64,000 nt of DNA from Saussurea involucrata. Taxonomy: Eukaryota > Streptophyta > Magnoliopsida > Asterales > Asteraceae. The translations under genes and the position numbers were made by a program. The stretch spans positions 13,775,370 through 13,839,369 of the forward strand of contig CM066317.1 of the NCBI GenBank assembly GCA_033807775.1, written 5' to 3'. How positions within the stretch are numbered: the stretch's first letter is position 1; each line of letters opens with the position of its first letter. Positions 20,388-30,659 of this stretch are shown piece after piece. Under the pieces are notes generated by a model. The model worked only from the letters and a program-made list of their open reading frames with translations. It was not told the origin of the DNA and searched no databases.

Positions 20388-23266
20388 GTGCTCTTCTTCG
20401 CAGCAAAATGGGAGGCATTTGGAATTTCTTCTTTGCCCACGTTATCCATTGCCTCTCACGCAAAACAAGTGGGCATGATCAATCGCCTTCACACGTCAAC
20501 AAACTCGCTCATGCCCTCATTTTCCAAAGGAAAGTGGATTTCGCCCAATATTTCTTCTCAGAGCTTGTCGAGGTCATCAAAACTCCCAAGAAGTGTTACG
20601 TCGCTTTTCCCCGCTTCATCTCCATGATCTTACAACACAAACTTTCCAAAGCTTTGGAAACCGATCGCCGCTCTTCCTCGCCCCGGTTCTCTTATGAATG
20701 GTCATCTCCCGTTGTGGGCACCAAAACCCTCAACGTCAAGCCGCTCGCCACCGATCGCCCATTACGCCCAGGTATGATTTCCTTCGCCCTATCTCCCGAA
20801 CTTCATTGGGGTGATGCGGAAATTCCCGGGTTTCGCCACCTGGAAATTCCCGAGGTCACTCCAAATGTTGTGGTCCCTTCTCCCCGTTCCCGAGTGACGT
20901 CGGGTGGCACTCAAAAGAAACGACAAAAGGCCACCGACACCTCCGCTCCCGCTTCTCGAACCACGTCACCGAGAGATCCCTCGGAGACTTCCCCGGTTCA
21001 CACCCCTTCTCACAAGCGGAGGCACTCACCTTCCCCTTCGGGATCTCTTCCAAAGAGGTCTCGGAAACCATCGGCCCAACCGACTCATCCAACCGTCGAT
21101 TCTCCAAAATCGCCGGTTGTTGAACTTCATCCCTCCGGGCCAAGGGTACCTGCTACACACCCCACCGTCTCCTCTGTTGCCTCTCGAAAGGCCTCAGTTA
21201 CATTTCAGGAGGACCCCCCACATACCTCCCCACTCGACTCTTTGGGTGGTGGAGATGACCTCGAGATCTCTCCGCTCGAGGGTTCTGACTTCACACTACA
21301 CAGCTTTACACCCGATCAATTTTCGATCGAAGACATTGCACAACCCTCTAAGGGTTCCCCCCCAATTTCACCCTTTGATTTTTTCGATTTTCTTTTAGCG
21401 GACACTGGTTCTCCCCAAACCATCCCGTCCACCGAAGAACATCACACCGAGTCTCCCTCGTCTTCACACCAATCACCCCCCCGATCACCTACTCCCCCCC
21501 GATCACCTACTCCCCCCCGAATGTTACACACCGACGACTTGATACCTTACCTCCATATTCCCATTCCCGAACCTGACCCCCACCGACTCCTCTTCCAGTT
21601 TCCCGAAATCGGTGGCCAAACTTCCCCGCACATCGACCGCACCTCTACCTTTCTTAAATCTACCATCACCTTAATCTCCCAAGCCAATTCCCGCATCTCT
21701 ACCCTCGAGTCTCAGCTACCGCATCTTCTTCTTGATGCCATCACCGAAGCCCTACGCCCCATTCAAGAAAAATTATCTACCCTTTCTACCACAGTGGAGT
21801 CCCTCTCCAAACCTTCCACCGACTCACCCAGTCTTGAACGTTCCCAGTGGGAAATGGATCTTGGTGACTTTGCCTTGGTTCCCCATACCACCGAAACGAG
21901 TCTGGCCTTCCTACACTCCAAGTTTGATAAGGCCTTCTATGAGTTGGGTTTCAAGTTACCGGCTGTTCCTGAGGGGGAGAAAACCACGGCTCCACCGAAA
22001 CTTCCATCCATAAAGAAACTTTCCAGTAACCAGCCTCCACCGAAACCCTCTTCACCGAAATTCTCCTCTCCACCGAAATCCTCCTCACCACCGAACCCCT
22101 CTTCTCCACCGAAACCCTCCTCACCACCGAAACCCTCTTCTCCACCGAAACCCTCTTCTCCACCGAAACCCTCTTCTCCACCGAAACATGTCTCACTCTC
22201 ACCGACCCATACCGGCTCCACCGAAGCTCTTGACCTTAATGCATCAGTTGAGGGGGAGCAGTCCAGCAATGCTCCCGAAGACAAAGGAAAAAGAACTCTT
22301 TCGGCCGAAGAATTGGCCAGAGAAGCAAAGAAGAAAAAGGATCTGGCAAGATATGGGGCTCGACCGAAGGACGCTGAAACTCTCAAACTCAAGCCTGCTT
22401 CTCAACCTATCACCACCGAACTTGGCCTCTCTGCTCAAGAAATTGAGGAAGCAAGAATAGCTCAAATCGACTTAGACAAATCCAGAGATCTGTCTCTCAA
22501 AGCTGCCGCAGAAGAAGCTTCAAAAGTCAAGTCCACCGATGCCATCCAAACACAGAAATCGGTGCTCAGTGCCTTGGAACAACAAAAGAATGAAGAAATT
22601 AATTGGTACAAAAAGACCATGCACCACCGAAGCTATAGGTCACAAATTTCTTCAGTAAAGATTGCCACCTCCAAGGCAAACCCTCAAGACATCAGATTGA
22701 TTATTAACTGGGAAGATGGTTCTATGAAAAGTGTGAAAGAAAGCCATCTCCAACTCTTCGGTCTCTCGGAATGGTATGAAATCACTCAACACCTTGTCAG
22801 GAGTCCAAATCCAAGGAAAGACATCTTTGTCAAATACATTGATGGTCTAATGAATAAGATGAAGGAGATCAAAAGAAAACATAACATCATCCTCTCCACC
22901 GAAGAAAGAGCCAAACTGCTGTCTCTGAAAGAGAAGATCATCCTCCCCAAAGTCAAAAATCATCCTGACTCAGTCTTCAAGGAAATGGCAAGAGAAGGTA
23001 AAATCCCGAATGTAAACAATCTTAACCTTACCATTCCCACTTCTGTTCCCTATCCTACCACAACCTTAAGCCTCTCACCAATACCAGGATTGTTCTTTAA
23101 CGACGGTCTCGGTCGTCGGGCATTCTTCAGATTTGCCCAGATGTCCATCGCCGATACTATATTTCTGGAAGGCATTCACAACCTCTTTCCGAACATCCCC
23201 GAAGCTCAACCGTTCTATAGAAACTTACTGGATGAAATCAAGCGCCGCAAAACCTCAAAGAAGTAA
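20388..23266 (+). pseudogene. ORF3 of the left tandem copy, 5'-truncated
   Basis: The frame is open from the breakpoint to TAA at 23264-23266 and encodes the same protein as residues from LLRSKMGGIWNFFFAH onward of the complete ORF3 (31310-34576). It lacks the natural N-terminus and start codon; upstream in frame there is only non-homologous sequence without an ATG. The remainder is very similar to the intact copy: a Pro/Ser-rich centre, the SPPKPS array, an AEELAREAKKKKDLARYGAR charged block and the C-terminal SMKSVKESHLQLFGLSEWYE region. Expression is unlikely for lack of its leader. Confidence 0.8.
22030..22185 (+). repeat. In-frame 18-bp tandem array encoding PPKPSS units (left copy)
   Basis: The repeated DNA word is CTCCACCGAAACCCTCTT or CTCACCACCGAAACCC, encoding SSPPKP. 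The left copy has one more unit than the right copy at about 33370-33495, so the array changes length by whole codon-preserving units. The unit contains the CACCGAAA word also found in the element's hairpins. Confidence 0.85.
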
Positions 23267-23766
23267 GTTCTCTCCATTTGGTACTTGTAAAAGTTAGTTT
23301 CTCATTTTGTAAAATTGTACGAGAACTTATCTTAATACAAGTATCTCTATTTGAATTTTATTTCCGTACATACTTTATCTTTCGTTACCTGTAAATACTG
23401 TACATAGTATACATACGCATACAAAAGAAAAAGATCAAAAAGAACAAAAAGAATGGTCTATGTGAAAAGAACCCAAAAGAGTAAAAAGGGTCAAAAACGC
23501 ACTTACTTTTATTTACTCTTGAATATTCTAAGATAAGGAGCTCAAATTCAAATAGGGGGAGATTGTTGGGTCACCAAGGATTTGAAATTGACTCACCGAT
23601 GTTTTCCCTAAAACTCCTACTTAGAATATTTTAGTTCAGTTCTTTGAATGACTTGTGCAAGATATCAAATGTTCGGTGAAGTCGAAGATCAACCGAAACC
23701 AAGCTTGAAGACTCTCTACTTGTGGAAAATAGAAGATTCTCGGCAACATTCAAACAAGTCATCACC

Positions 23767-24100
23767 ACCGAAATTCCTTGACATTTCGGTGGCCTTCTCT
23801 CCACCGAATTTATAGGACATTTTCGGTGGCCTTCTCCCACCGAAGTGCATGGACAGTTTCGGTGGCCCCATCCACCACCGATGACCCTTTCGGTGCTCCT
23901 CTCACCACCGAAATATACTTGTAATTTCGGTGGTCCTCTCACCACCGAAATATACTTGTAATTTCGGTGGTCCTCTCACCACCGAAACATGCTCGCAATT
24001 TCGGTGGACTAGTTACCACCGAAACATGCTTGCAATTTCGGTGGACTAGTCTTCTTTCCACCGAAGATTTCTCAAATCTCGGTGGAAACCACTTCGGTGC
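23767..24100. repeat. U3 array of CACCGAA/TTCGGTG hairpins (middle LTR)
   Basis: Eight or so successive short inverted repeats, each a CCACCGAA-type arm, a loop of about 10-15 nt and a TTTCGGTGG-type arm. The clearest unit, CACCGAAATATACTTG then TAATTTCGGTGG, is present twice in this LTR and once in the right LTR. Each unit can fold as a stem of 7-10 bp in DNA or RNA. Confidence 0.85.
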
Positions 24101-24301
24101 TAAAGGCTCAAGACAGAAGATCATTTATTATGGGACAATATCCTCCAGCAGAGAAAAGTGACAGTTTGTCTCTTTATCCACTTTCAGTTAAGGTCCCTAT
24201 TATCTGCTCAAGCTACTCTGTCTGCACCTAGTAAAAAGTGACAAGGACTTCACAGTTCTCCTGAAGTCAACATTATCAGCATATGTGAAGATGACAAGTG
24301 T

Positions 24302-24343
24302 CCCAAGCATTTAATGCTTGGGCACTCATTGGCACTATAAAAG
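24302..24343 (+). promoter_or_regulatory. LTR core promoter: 21-bp dyad and TATA box
   Basis: CCCAAGCATT and AATGCTTGGG form a 10-bp inverted repeat with one central base (24302-24322). TATAAAAG follows at 24336-24343. The same arrangement is in the right LTR at 35575-35595 and 35609-35616. TATA placement marks the U3/R side. The dyad could be a dimeric transcription-factor site, which is inference. Confidence 0.7.
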
Positions 24344-24640
24344 GAGAAGTGCTCTTCATGCAATTCTCACGCTTTCAAGAAATTCTCTCAGTGCAAGAAA
24401 CCTTCTTTTAAGCTTTAAAACTCAATAGCTTTGCTCTTAGTGTTCTTAGTTGTTTTGTTGTATACTTTGTGTAAGATTGTTAGAATAGTTTATCTGTTCT
24501 TTTCCGCAACAATCTTAAGTTTTCTGTGTGTAATTCTTTTGAAAGTTTTTCAAATGTAAGAATTAAAATTGTGAAATTTTTGTGTATTGTATTCAACCCC
24601 CCCTTCTACAATACTTGTTAAGCCATCTGGGACTAACAAG

Positions 24641-24652
24641 TGGTATCAGAGC
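24641..24652 (+). promoter_or_regulatory. Primer binding site, initiator tRNA-Met type
   Basis: TGGTATCAGAGC begins two bases after the LTR end. This is the standard plant copia PBS, complementary to the 3' end of initiator methionine tRNA, and it fixes the element's orientation and LTR end. Confidence 0.95.
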
Positions 24653-24683
24653 AGAAAGTTTAATTCCATAAACTTGATCTGCG

Positions 24684-27365
24684 ATGGCTGCCTCTTCTTC
24701 TTCTACTGTTGAAAACTCTTTTCAAAATAACTTCTCTGAAAATGGCTCCATTTCAAAACCTCCTAAGTTCAATCCCAACAACTTCTCTTTGTGGAAAAGC
24801 CGCATGATGCTATTCATGGAAGGAGTGGATACTAGATATCCAACCATTCTCAACGAGGGACCCATTATCCCCAGAGTTTGGGCTCGCTATGACACGCAGA
24901 GGCCAGGTAAAGAAACCTTTGAAAAGGAAATCTCTAGTGATTCTGATGAGGAAAAATCCAATGCTACTGGTCGGTATATTCTCAAAAATCCTAAAAAGTA
25001 TACTGATGAGGAGAAACGTTTAGTTACTCTTGACTCCAAGGTAAGAGCTATTATTGCTCTCTCTCTTCCTGATGAGGTCTACCACTCTTTGGTGAACTTT
25101 GAAACTGCCAAAGAAATGTGGACCACTCTATGTGTTCTGTACGAAGGTACAGAGGAAGTCAAGAAATGTAAAAAGATTGGTCTTATCAGAAAGTATGAAC
25201 TATTTTCTTTTGAAAAAGGAGAATCTCTTCCTAGCTTCTATAACCGCTTCAACTCTCTTTTAAATGATCTTAAGTTGTTGGGCAGAGTCTATGATAATGA
25301 GGAAGTCTTGTGCAAGTTCATGGATTGTCTCCCAGATTTTTTGGAAAATATATGTACTTGCATCAAAACTACCAAGGACCTTGAGTTCATGCCCTTAACT
25401 GTTTTATATGGTACTCTTTTCAACTTTGAGCAAACCAAGCTTCAACGGAAATCTTTCATCAAGGAAATAAAGAGCTCCTCTATAGCTCTTGTTAGTGAAA
25501 GTTCCAAGAATTCTCAAAATCTTCCTAGAATCACCTATCCTTCATCTGACTCTGACAATGACAGCCAAACAAATGTAACCCACCAAACGGAAGCATATCT
25601 TAGTGATGCTGATGATGAAGGTGAGGATATCATGGTTGAACAGTTGTCGGATGAGATGGCAATGATGGCCGGTTCTAAACACAAGTTTCGTCCCTTCAAC
25701 AAATCTCGAAGTCTTAGAAAAACTTCATCTTTCAAAACTTCTTCTGACAAGTCTAATGAGGAATGCTACAACTGTGGCAAGAAAGGACATTTTGCATCTG
25801 AGTGTAGAAGCAAGCGTATCTCCAAGTCCAGATTTACTTCTTCTGACAATCCCTCTTCAAAAAGGGAAAAATCCAAACACATGCCTTTCAAATCAACCTT
25901 TCCCAAAAAGGAGTCCCCACCATCCTTCTTAAATCATCAGGAGCGTGCTGAGAAATACAAGGCCAAGTACAAGAAAGAGAAGGAAAGGAGTGAGGGTCTA
26001 GAGAGAAAAGGGAAGGGTCTCATGGCAGAAACCCACGATTGGGACGACGAAGACACCTCCGACAGTGATTCTCAGAATAGATGCTTCGTGGCCATCTCAG
26101 AAGAAATGGAAGTTTCCGAAAAGGCCACCTCACCTATGGCTCTAGTGGCAACTGGGTGCTCCACAACCTACGCTCAGGTACATCCCTTCAATAATATGTC
26201 TGATATTGAAAAAATCAATGCCTATGAATCTTTAACTCAAGATTTTTATTCTGTTAAAGACAGTAAGAATAGAAAATCTGCTCAAGTGAAAGAGCTCAAA
26301 GCTGAACTTGAAATTTGCATGTCTAAGCTTAAAAGGTTTGAGGAAATCAAAAATGAGCTTGAGGACTTGAAAACAATAAATCATGTGATCTCAAAGGAAA
26401 AGAACTCTCTGTTTAAGAAACTAAAAAGGGAACAAGAAGTCATCAAAAAATGGTCAAGCTCTTCCAAAAATCTTGAACAAATCTTTCAAAGTCAAATCTG
26501 TAGTTCAAACAAGTTCGGTCTAGGATTTGGAAAAACTGATGTTTGTGAGTCCACTCTTGCTCTTGTTCCCCCCACCAATGCATGTGATGATCTCTCTGAT
26601 TCTAGCTCTTGTGATTCCATCTCTTTGAACTCGTTAGATCTGTGTGAAGCCTTAAAGTATGGCATATCCTTAAAGGCCAAAGACTCCTCATTGCAAGTCA
26701 TTGAGAAGCAAGATTCAAATGACGTTTCTAAACCCATCCATGATCAGCTCAAATTTTCGGCCATGGATGAAGCCTCCTCCTCAAACTCTTCAAAAGCTAA
26801 TCCTTCCAAAAGATCTAAACCCACCGATCTTATCCCCTTTGTGCCCACCAATCCCTCAATCTATGACCCTCCAATTCCTCTTCATGAAGTGTTAAAATCT
26901 ATTCACATAGATACCTACACCGAACCTAAGCCCTCAAAGATCCCCAAAAGAGAAACTCATGTTCACTCAAAAAGGATCTCCTGTGCCGACAAAGGAAAAT
27001 CGGTGGTCAACTGCATGGCAAGCTCCCATCCTAAAAGTTTTACCCCAAACATTCCCTCTAACAACACTTATGTTCCTAGATCTGTGCTTTTAAGAAAATC
27101 AACCTCCAAAGATTTATCCAAAGGAATCCTTGGGTCCAAGCCTCCTGCTCTGTTCTCCTCTAACAAGGTTATAAGAACAAATGATAAAAGCCAAAACATG
27201 AAAAATGCTAAAAAGGTGTTTATCTATAGAAAATGCTATAACTGTGGTGACACTTTTCATATGGCTAAGGACTGTCCCAAGGATAGGATTGATAGATCCA
27301 AGCTTAAGGAATCATGCTCTTCTAACCCCAAAGGACCCATTACAAAATGGGTACCAAAGAACTAA
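24684..27365 (+). CDS. gag: Copia gag polyprotein with two CCHC zinc knuckles
   Basis: Capsid/nucleocapsid protein of 893 aa. The start ATG at 24684 lies 31 nt after the PBS. The N-terminus has NFSLWKSRMMLFMEGVD and the helical capsid block typical of plant copia gag (MWTTLCVLYEGTEEVKKCK...LPSFYNRFNSLLNDLKLLG). A first CCHC knuckle, CYNCGKKGHFASEC, lies near residue 362; a coiled-coil stretch around residues 540-600 follows, then Ser/Lys-rich linkers and a second knuckle CYNCGDTFHMAKDC near residue 860. Two knuckles so far apart and a long linker are unusual compared with the single-knuckle gag of small copia elements. The frame ends at TAA 27363-27365, just before protease in the -1 frame. 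Confidence 0.9.
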   Translation: MAASSSSTVENSFQNNFSENGSISKPPKFNPNNFSLWKSRMMLFMEGVDTRYPTILNEGPIIPRVWARYDTQRPGKETFEKEISSDSDEEKSNATGRYILKNPKKYTDEEKRLVTLDSKVRAIIALSLPDEVYHSLVNFETAKEMWTTLCVLYEGTEEVKKCKKIGLIRKYELFSFEKGESLPSFYNRFNSLLNDLKLLGRVYDNEEVLCKFMDCLPDFLENICTCIKTTKDLEFMPLTVLYGTLFNFEQTKLQRKSFIKEIKSSSIALVSESSKNSQNLPRITYPSSDSDNDSQTNVTHQTEAYLSDADDEGEDIMVEQLSDEMAMMAGSKHKFRPFNKSRSLRKTSSFKTSSDKSNEECYNCGKKGHFASECRSKRISKSRFTSSDNPSSKREKSKHMPFKSTFPKKESPPSFLNHQERAEKYKAKYKKEKERSEGLERKGKGLMAETHDWDDEDTSDSDSQNRCFVAISEEMEVSEKATSPMALVATGCSTTYAQVHPFNNMSDIEKINAYESLTQDFYSVKDSKNRKSAQVKELKAELEICMSKLKRFEEIKNELEDLKTINHVISKEKNSLFKKLKREQEVIKKWSSSSKNLEQIFQSQICSSNKFGLGFGKTDVCESTLALVPPTNACDDLSDSSSCDSISLNSLDLCEALKYGISLKAKDSSLQVIEKQDSNDVSKPIHDQLKFSAMDEASSSNSSKANPSKRSKPTDLIPFVPTNPSIYDPPIPLHEVLKSIHIDTYTEPKPSKIPKRETHVHSKRISCADKGKSVVNCMASSHPKSFTPNIPSNNTYVPRSVLLRKSTSKDLSKGILGSKPPALFSSNKVIRTNDKSQNMKNAKKVFIYRKCYNCGDTFHMAKDCPKDRIDRSKLKESCSSNPKGPITKWVPKN

Positions 27366-29126
27366 TATGTGTTTGCATGCAGGCTTTTGAGCACCATCAA
27401 ATTTGGTATTTAGACAGCGGGTGCTCACGCCACATGACGGGAAACAAGTCTCTTCTCATCAACTATGTGCCGGGAAAAGGTCCATCTGTAACTTTTGGTG
27501 ATAATTCTAAGGGTTACACCAAAGGATACGGAACTCTCTCTAATGGATCTGTAACCTTCAATAAAGTGGCTTTTGTGGACGGCCTCATGCATAACCTCCT
27601 CAGCATTAGCCAACTGTGTGATCTTGGATACAAAGTTATCTTTGAACTTTGTGTCTGCTCCGTGGTAGACAAACAATTCAATGTGGTGTTATCGGGAAGA
27701 CGGATGGAAAATGTCTACGTCATAGATATGGGACAATCCAATTCTTCTTCAAATGTCTGCTTTGTGTCAAATGATGCATCCAAAAGAAACTGGTTGTGGC
27801 ACAAACGTCTCTCTCATCTAAACTTCAAGACCTTGCATTAAATCTCCAACAAAGAGCTGGTGACGGGCATGCCAAAGTTGAACTTTGTCAAAGAGAAGCT
27901 GTGTGATGCATGTGAAAAGGGAAAGCTCACCAAAACATCCTTCAAGACGAAGCAATGCTCTTCCATCACTCTTCCTCTTCAATTGCTGCACATGGATCTA
28001 TGTGGACCAGTCAGCACTCCAAGTCTTGGAGGCAAAAGGTATATTCTTGTTATTGTTGATGAATTTACCAGATATACTTGGGTGTTCTTTCTCAGGTACA
28101 AAAGTGATGCTACTGAAGAAATCATCAACTTTGTCAAGAAAAATGAAGTTCTCAATGGCCAGCTTGTCCGCTCGGTAAGGAGTGACAATGGCACTGAATT
28201 CAGAAATAGTGCTCTTGAAGACTTCTTCACCGAGAAAGGGATCTCTCAGAACTTCTCTGCTGTTCGTACTCCTCAGCAAAATGGAGTGGTGGAAAGGAAA
28301 AACAGAACACTGTGTGAGGCCGCTAGATCCATGCTGAGTGAATCAAATCTCCCCACCTATTTTTGGGCCGAAGCTGTGAATACTGCCTGCTTCACTCAAA
28401 ACAGGTCAGTAATATCCAAAAGACATGATAAAACCCTGTATGAAGTTTTTCATGGCAGAAAACCAAATATTGGCTTTCTTCATGTCTTTGGGTGTATCTG
28501 CTTTATTCTTAATGATCGTGAAAATCTTGGGAAGTTTGATCCCAAGGCAGATGAGGGAATATTTGTTGGGTACTCCTTATCCTCCAAAGCTTATAGGGTG
28601 TACAATCTCAGAAGAAAATGCATTGATGAGTCCATTCATGTCAAGTTTGATGATCTCAGATGTTCATCACTTTCAAGTGATGAGGATGATTTACACAGAT
28701 GGATCTCATCATGTATTGGTGATACCCCCTTAGTCACTTCCACCGATATCTCCTCTATTCCCTCAAATCCATCCACCTCAAAAAACCCAGCTGGATCACT
28801 CTCTCCCACCGAAATTGATCAACCCATCTCTCACACCGATTTCCCTATTCCCACCGAAACTCCACACCGAAGCCCTTCTTTCATCCCTAATCCCACCGAA
28901 AATCACATGGCTTCCACTACCGAAAATCCCATCTTACACCAAACCTCTGATCCCACTACTCCAGTTCACTCTACTCCTCATACCCCATCACCTTTACCCC
29001 CTGCCCTAAAATGGACCAAAGATCACCCCATAGATCAAATTATTGGTGATCAACAAGCAGGTGTCCAAACCCGCAGAGGAGTTGGAAATATTTGTCTCTA
29101 TGTGAATTTCCTCTCTCTCTCTCTGA
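27347..29126 (+). pseudogene. pol: Copia protease and integrase, one nonsense codon
   Basis: Aspartic protease and integrase segment of pol. Frame -1 to gag, overlapping it by 19 nt. The protease active-site motif is DSGCSRHMTG (about 27413). The GAG-pre-integrase motif LWHKRLSHLNF follows, then an in-frame TAA at 27839-27841. The same frame continues with CDACEKGK (zinc-binding pair) and the integrase core: Asp in LLHMDLCGP, Asp in RSDNGTEF and Glu in NGVVERKNRT, giving a complete DDE triad, then WAEAVNTACF and FGCICF. The linker 28740-28930 encodes Pro/Thr-rich sequence built from CACCGA words. The frame is lost at a CT run near 29107-29125. Confidence 0.9.
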
Positions 29127-30654
29127 ACCCAAGAAAGTGGATGAAGCTCTATCAGATCCTTGTTGGATCACTGCCATGCAAGAAGAACTTTCTCAGTTCC
29201 AGAGAAATAAAGTTTGGAGATTGGTTCCCAAACCCAGAAACAAGACAATCATTGGAACCAAGTGGGTATTCAGGAACAAAATGGATGAAGATGGTACTGT
29301 TATCAGGAACAAGGCCCGATTAGTAGCTCAAGGATACAGACAGGAAGAAGGCATTGACTATGATGAAACATTTGCCCCTGTTGCAAGACTTGAAGCTATA
29401 AGGATCTTTCTGGCTCATGCTGCCTACCGAAATTTTAGGGTCTTTCAAATGGATGTCAAAAGTGCCTTTCTAAATGGGGAACTTGCAGAGGAAGTCTATG
29501 TGAAACAACCTCCTGGCTTTGAAGACCCAGCTCATCCAGACTATGTGTACAGACTTGACAAAGCTTTGTATGGTCTCAAGCAAGCTCCACGTGCTTGGTA
29601 TGACACTCTTGCCAACTTTCTTCTCAAGCATGGATATTCCAGAGGTAAAATTGACAATACTCTCTTCATCAAAGAAACCTCAAGTAATATCATTCTTGTT
29701 CAAATCTATGTTGATGACATCATCTTTGGTGCCACTGATGAATGCCTATGTGATGAGTTTGCTTCTCTCATGATGAGTGAATATGAGATGAGCATGATGG
29801 GAGAGCTTACATTTTTCTTGGGCCTTCAAGTCAAACAATCTTCAGAAGGGATTTTTATAAATCAAAGCAAATATATTCGTGACCTTCTGAAGAAATTTAA
29901 CTTTCTAGATAGCTCTCCTATGAAAACTCCCATGGCACCTCCCTTGAAACTGTGTGCCGATCTAAAAGGTGAATCTGTGGATGTTACTCTTTACCGAGGT
30001 ATGATAGGCTCTCTTCTTTACCTAACTGCTAGCAGACCGGATATAATGTTTGCTACCTGTCTATGTGCTCGTTATCAGGCCAATCCTAAAGTATCACATT
30101 TAAAGGCTGTAAAACGAATTTTTCGGTATCTTAAGGGCACACTGCACTTGGGTCTTTGGTATCCCAAAGACTCGGGTTTTGAACTAATTGGTTATTCAGA
30201 TTCAGACTATGCAGGTTCCCAGATTGATAGAAAGAGTACTACAGGAAGCTGTCAGCTCCTTGGGGGAAAATTGGTAAGTTGGTCCAGCAAGAAACAAAAC
30301 TCTGTATCAACCTCTACTGCTGAGGCTGAATATGTAGCTGCTGGGAGCTGCTGTGCTCAGATTCTATGGATGAGAAACCAACTAAGGGACTATAATCAAT
30401 TCTTTTCTAAAGTCCCAATTCTGTGTGATAATTCCAGTGCCATAGCTATAGCAAATAATCCTGTTCTTCACTCTAGATCTAAACACATCGATATCAGGTA
30501 TCATTTCATCAGGGATCACATTTCCAAAGGTGACATTGAACTGCACTTCATTCCCACCGATTTGCAGCTTGCTGATATTTTCACCAAACCTCTTGATGAA
30601 ACCAGGTTCAACTTTCTCATCAGTGAACTTGGGATGTGCAATTTCCTAGAATAA
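29110..30654 (+). pseudogene. pol: Copia reverse transcriptase and RNase H (frame-shifted from integrase)
   Basis: The RT/RNase H part of pol, in a different frame from integrase; NICLYVNFLSL in the upstream frame continues as SEPKKVDEALSDPCWI in this one, so the break is in the dinucleotide run at 29107-29125. Motifs: KWVFRNKMDEDG, ARLVAQGYRQEEGIDYDETF, FQMDVKSAFLNGEL, YGLKQAPRAWY and the catalytic YVDD (about 29708-29719). RNase H follows with YSDSDYAGSQIDRKST, STAEAEYVA, the LHSRSKHIDIRYHFIRD block and ADIFTKPL near the end. It stops at TAA 30652-30654. All catalytic motifs are present; only the frame is broken. Confidence 0.92.
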
Positions 30655-30659
30655 ACATG

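Larger units (their letters stand above)
20387..23563 (+). mobile_element. Truncated internal 3' part of a copia element (left tandem copy)
   Basis: From about 20387 this segment is nearly identical to 31733-34873, the 3' internal part of the complete element to the right, and it runs straight into the left LTR. It lacks gag, pol and the first ~170 residues' worth of ORF3. The abrupt start against unrelated Harbinger sequence marks a deletion breakpoint. It has 18-bp more in an SPTPPR repeat and 18-bp more in a PPKPSS repeat than the right copy. Confidence 0.9.
23564..24638 (+). mobile_element. Copia LTR (middle LTR of the tandem)
   Basis: Starts TGTTGGGTCACCAAGG just after the polypurine tract, ends GGGACTAACA, and is followed two bases later by the primer binding site. 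Termini TGTT...AACA form the usual short inverted repeat. It is 1075 bp. Compared with the right LTR (34874-35910) I count five substitutions, one C-run length change and one extra 37-bp unit, so the two are recently related. U3 holds the hairpin array at 23767-24100, a dyad at 24302-24322 and a TATA box at 24336-24343. Confidence 0.93.

Noticed and set aside
20904..22465. Long alternative frames on both strands over ORF3
   Set aside because: Shadows of the Pro/Ser-rich ORF3: codon composition leaves other frames open, and the Gly-Gly-Glu-Glu repeat on the minus strand is the complement of PPKPSS.
23631..24161. Frames in the LTR hairpin array
   Set aside because: They translate the CACCGAA repeats in both directions and lie in U3.
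20387..24638. A complete second copia element
   Set aside because: It lacks a left LTR, PBS, gag and pol; only the 3' internal part and one LTR are there.
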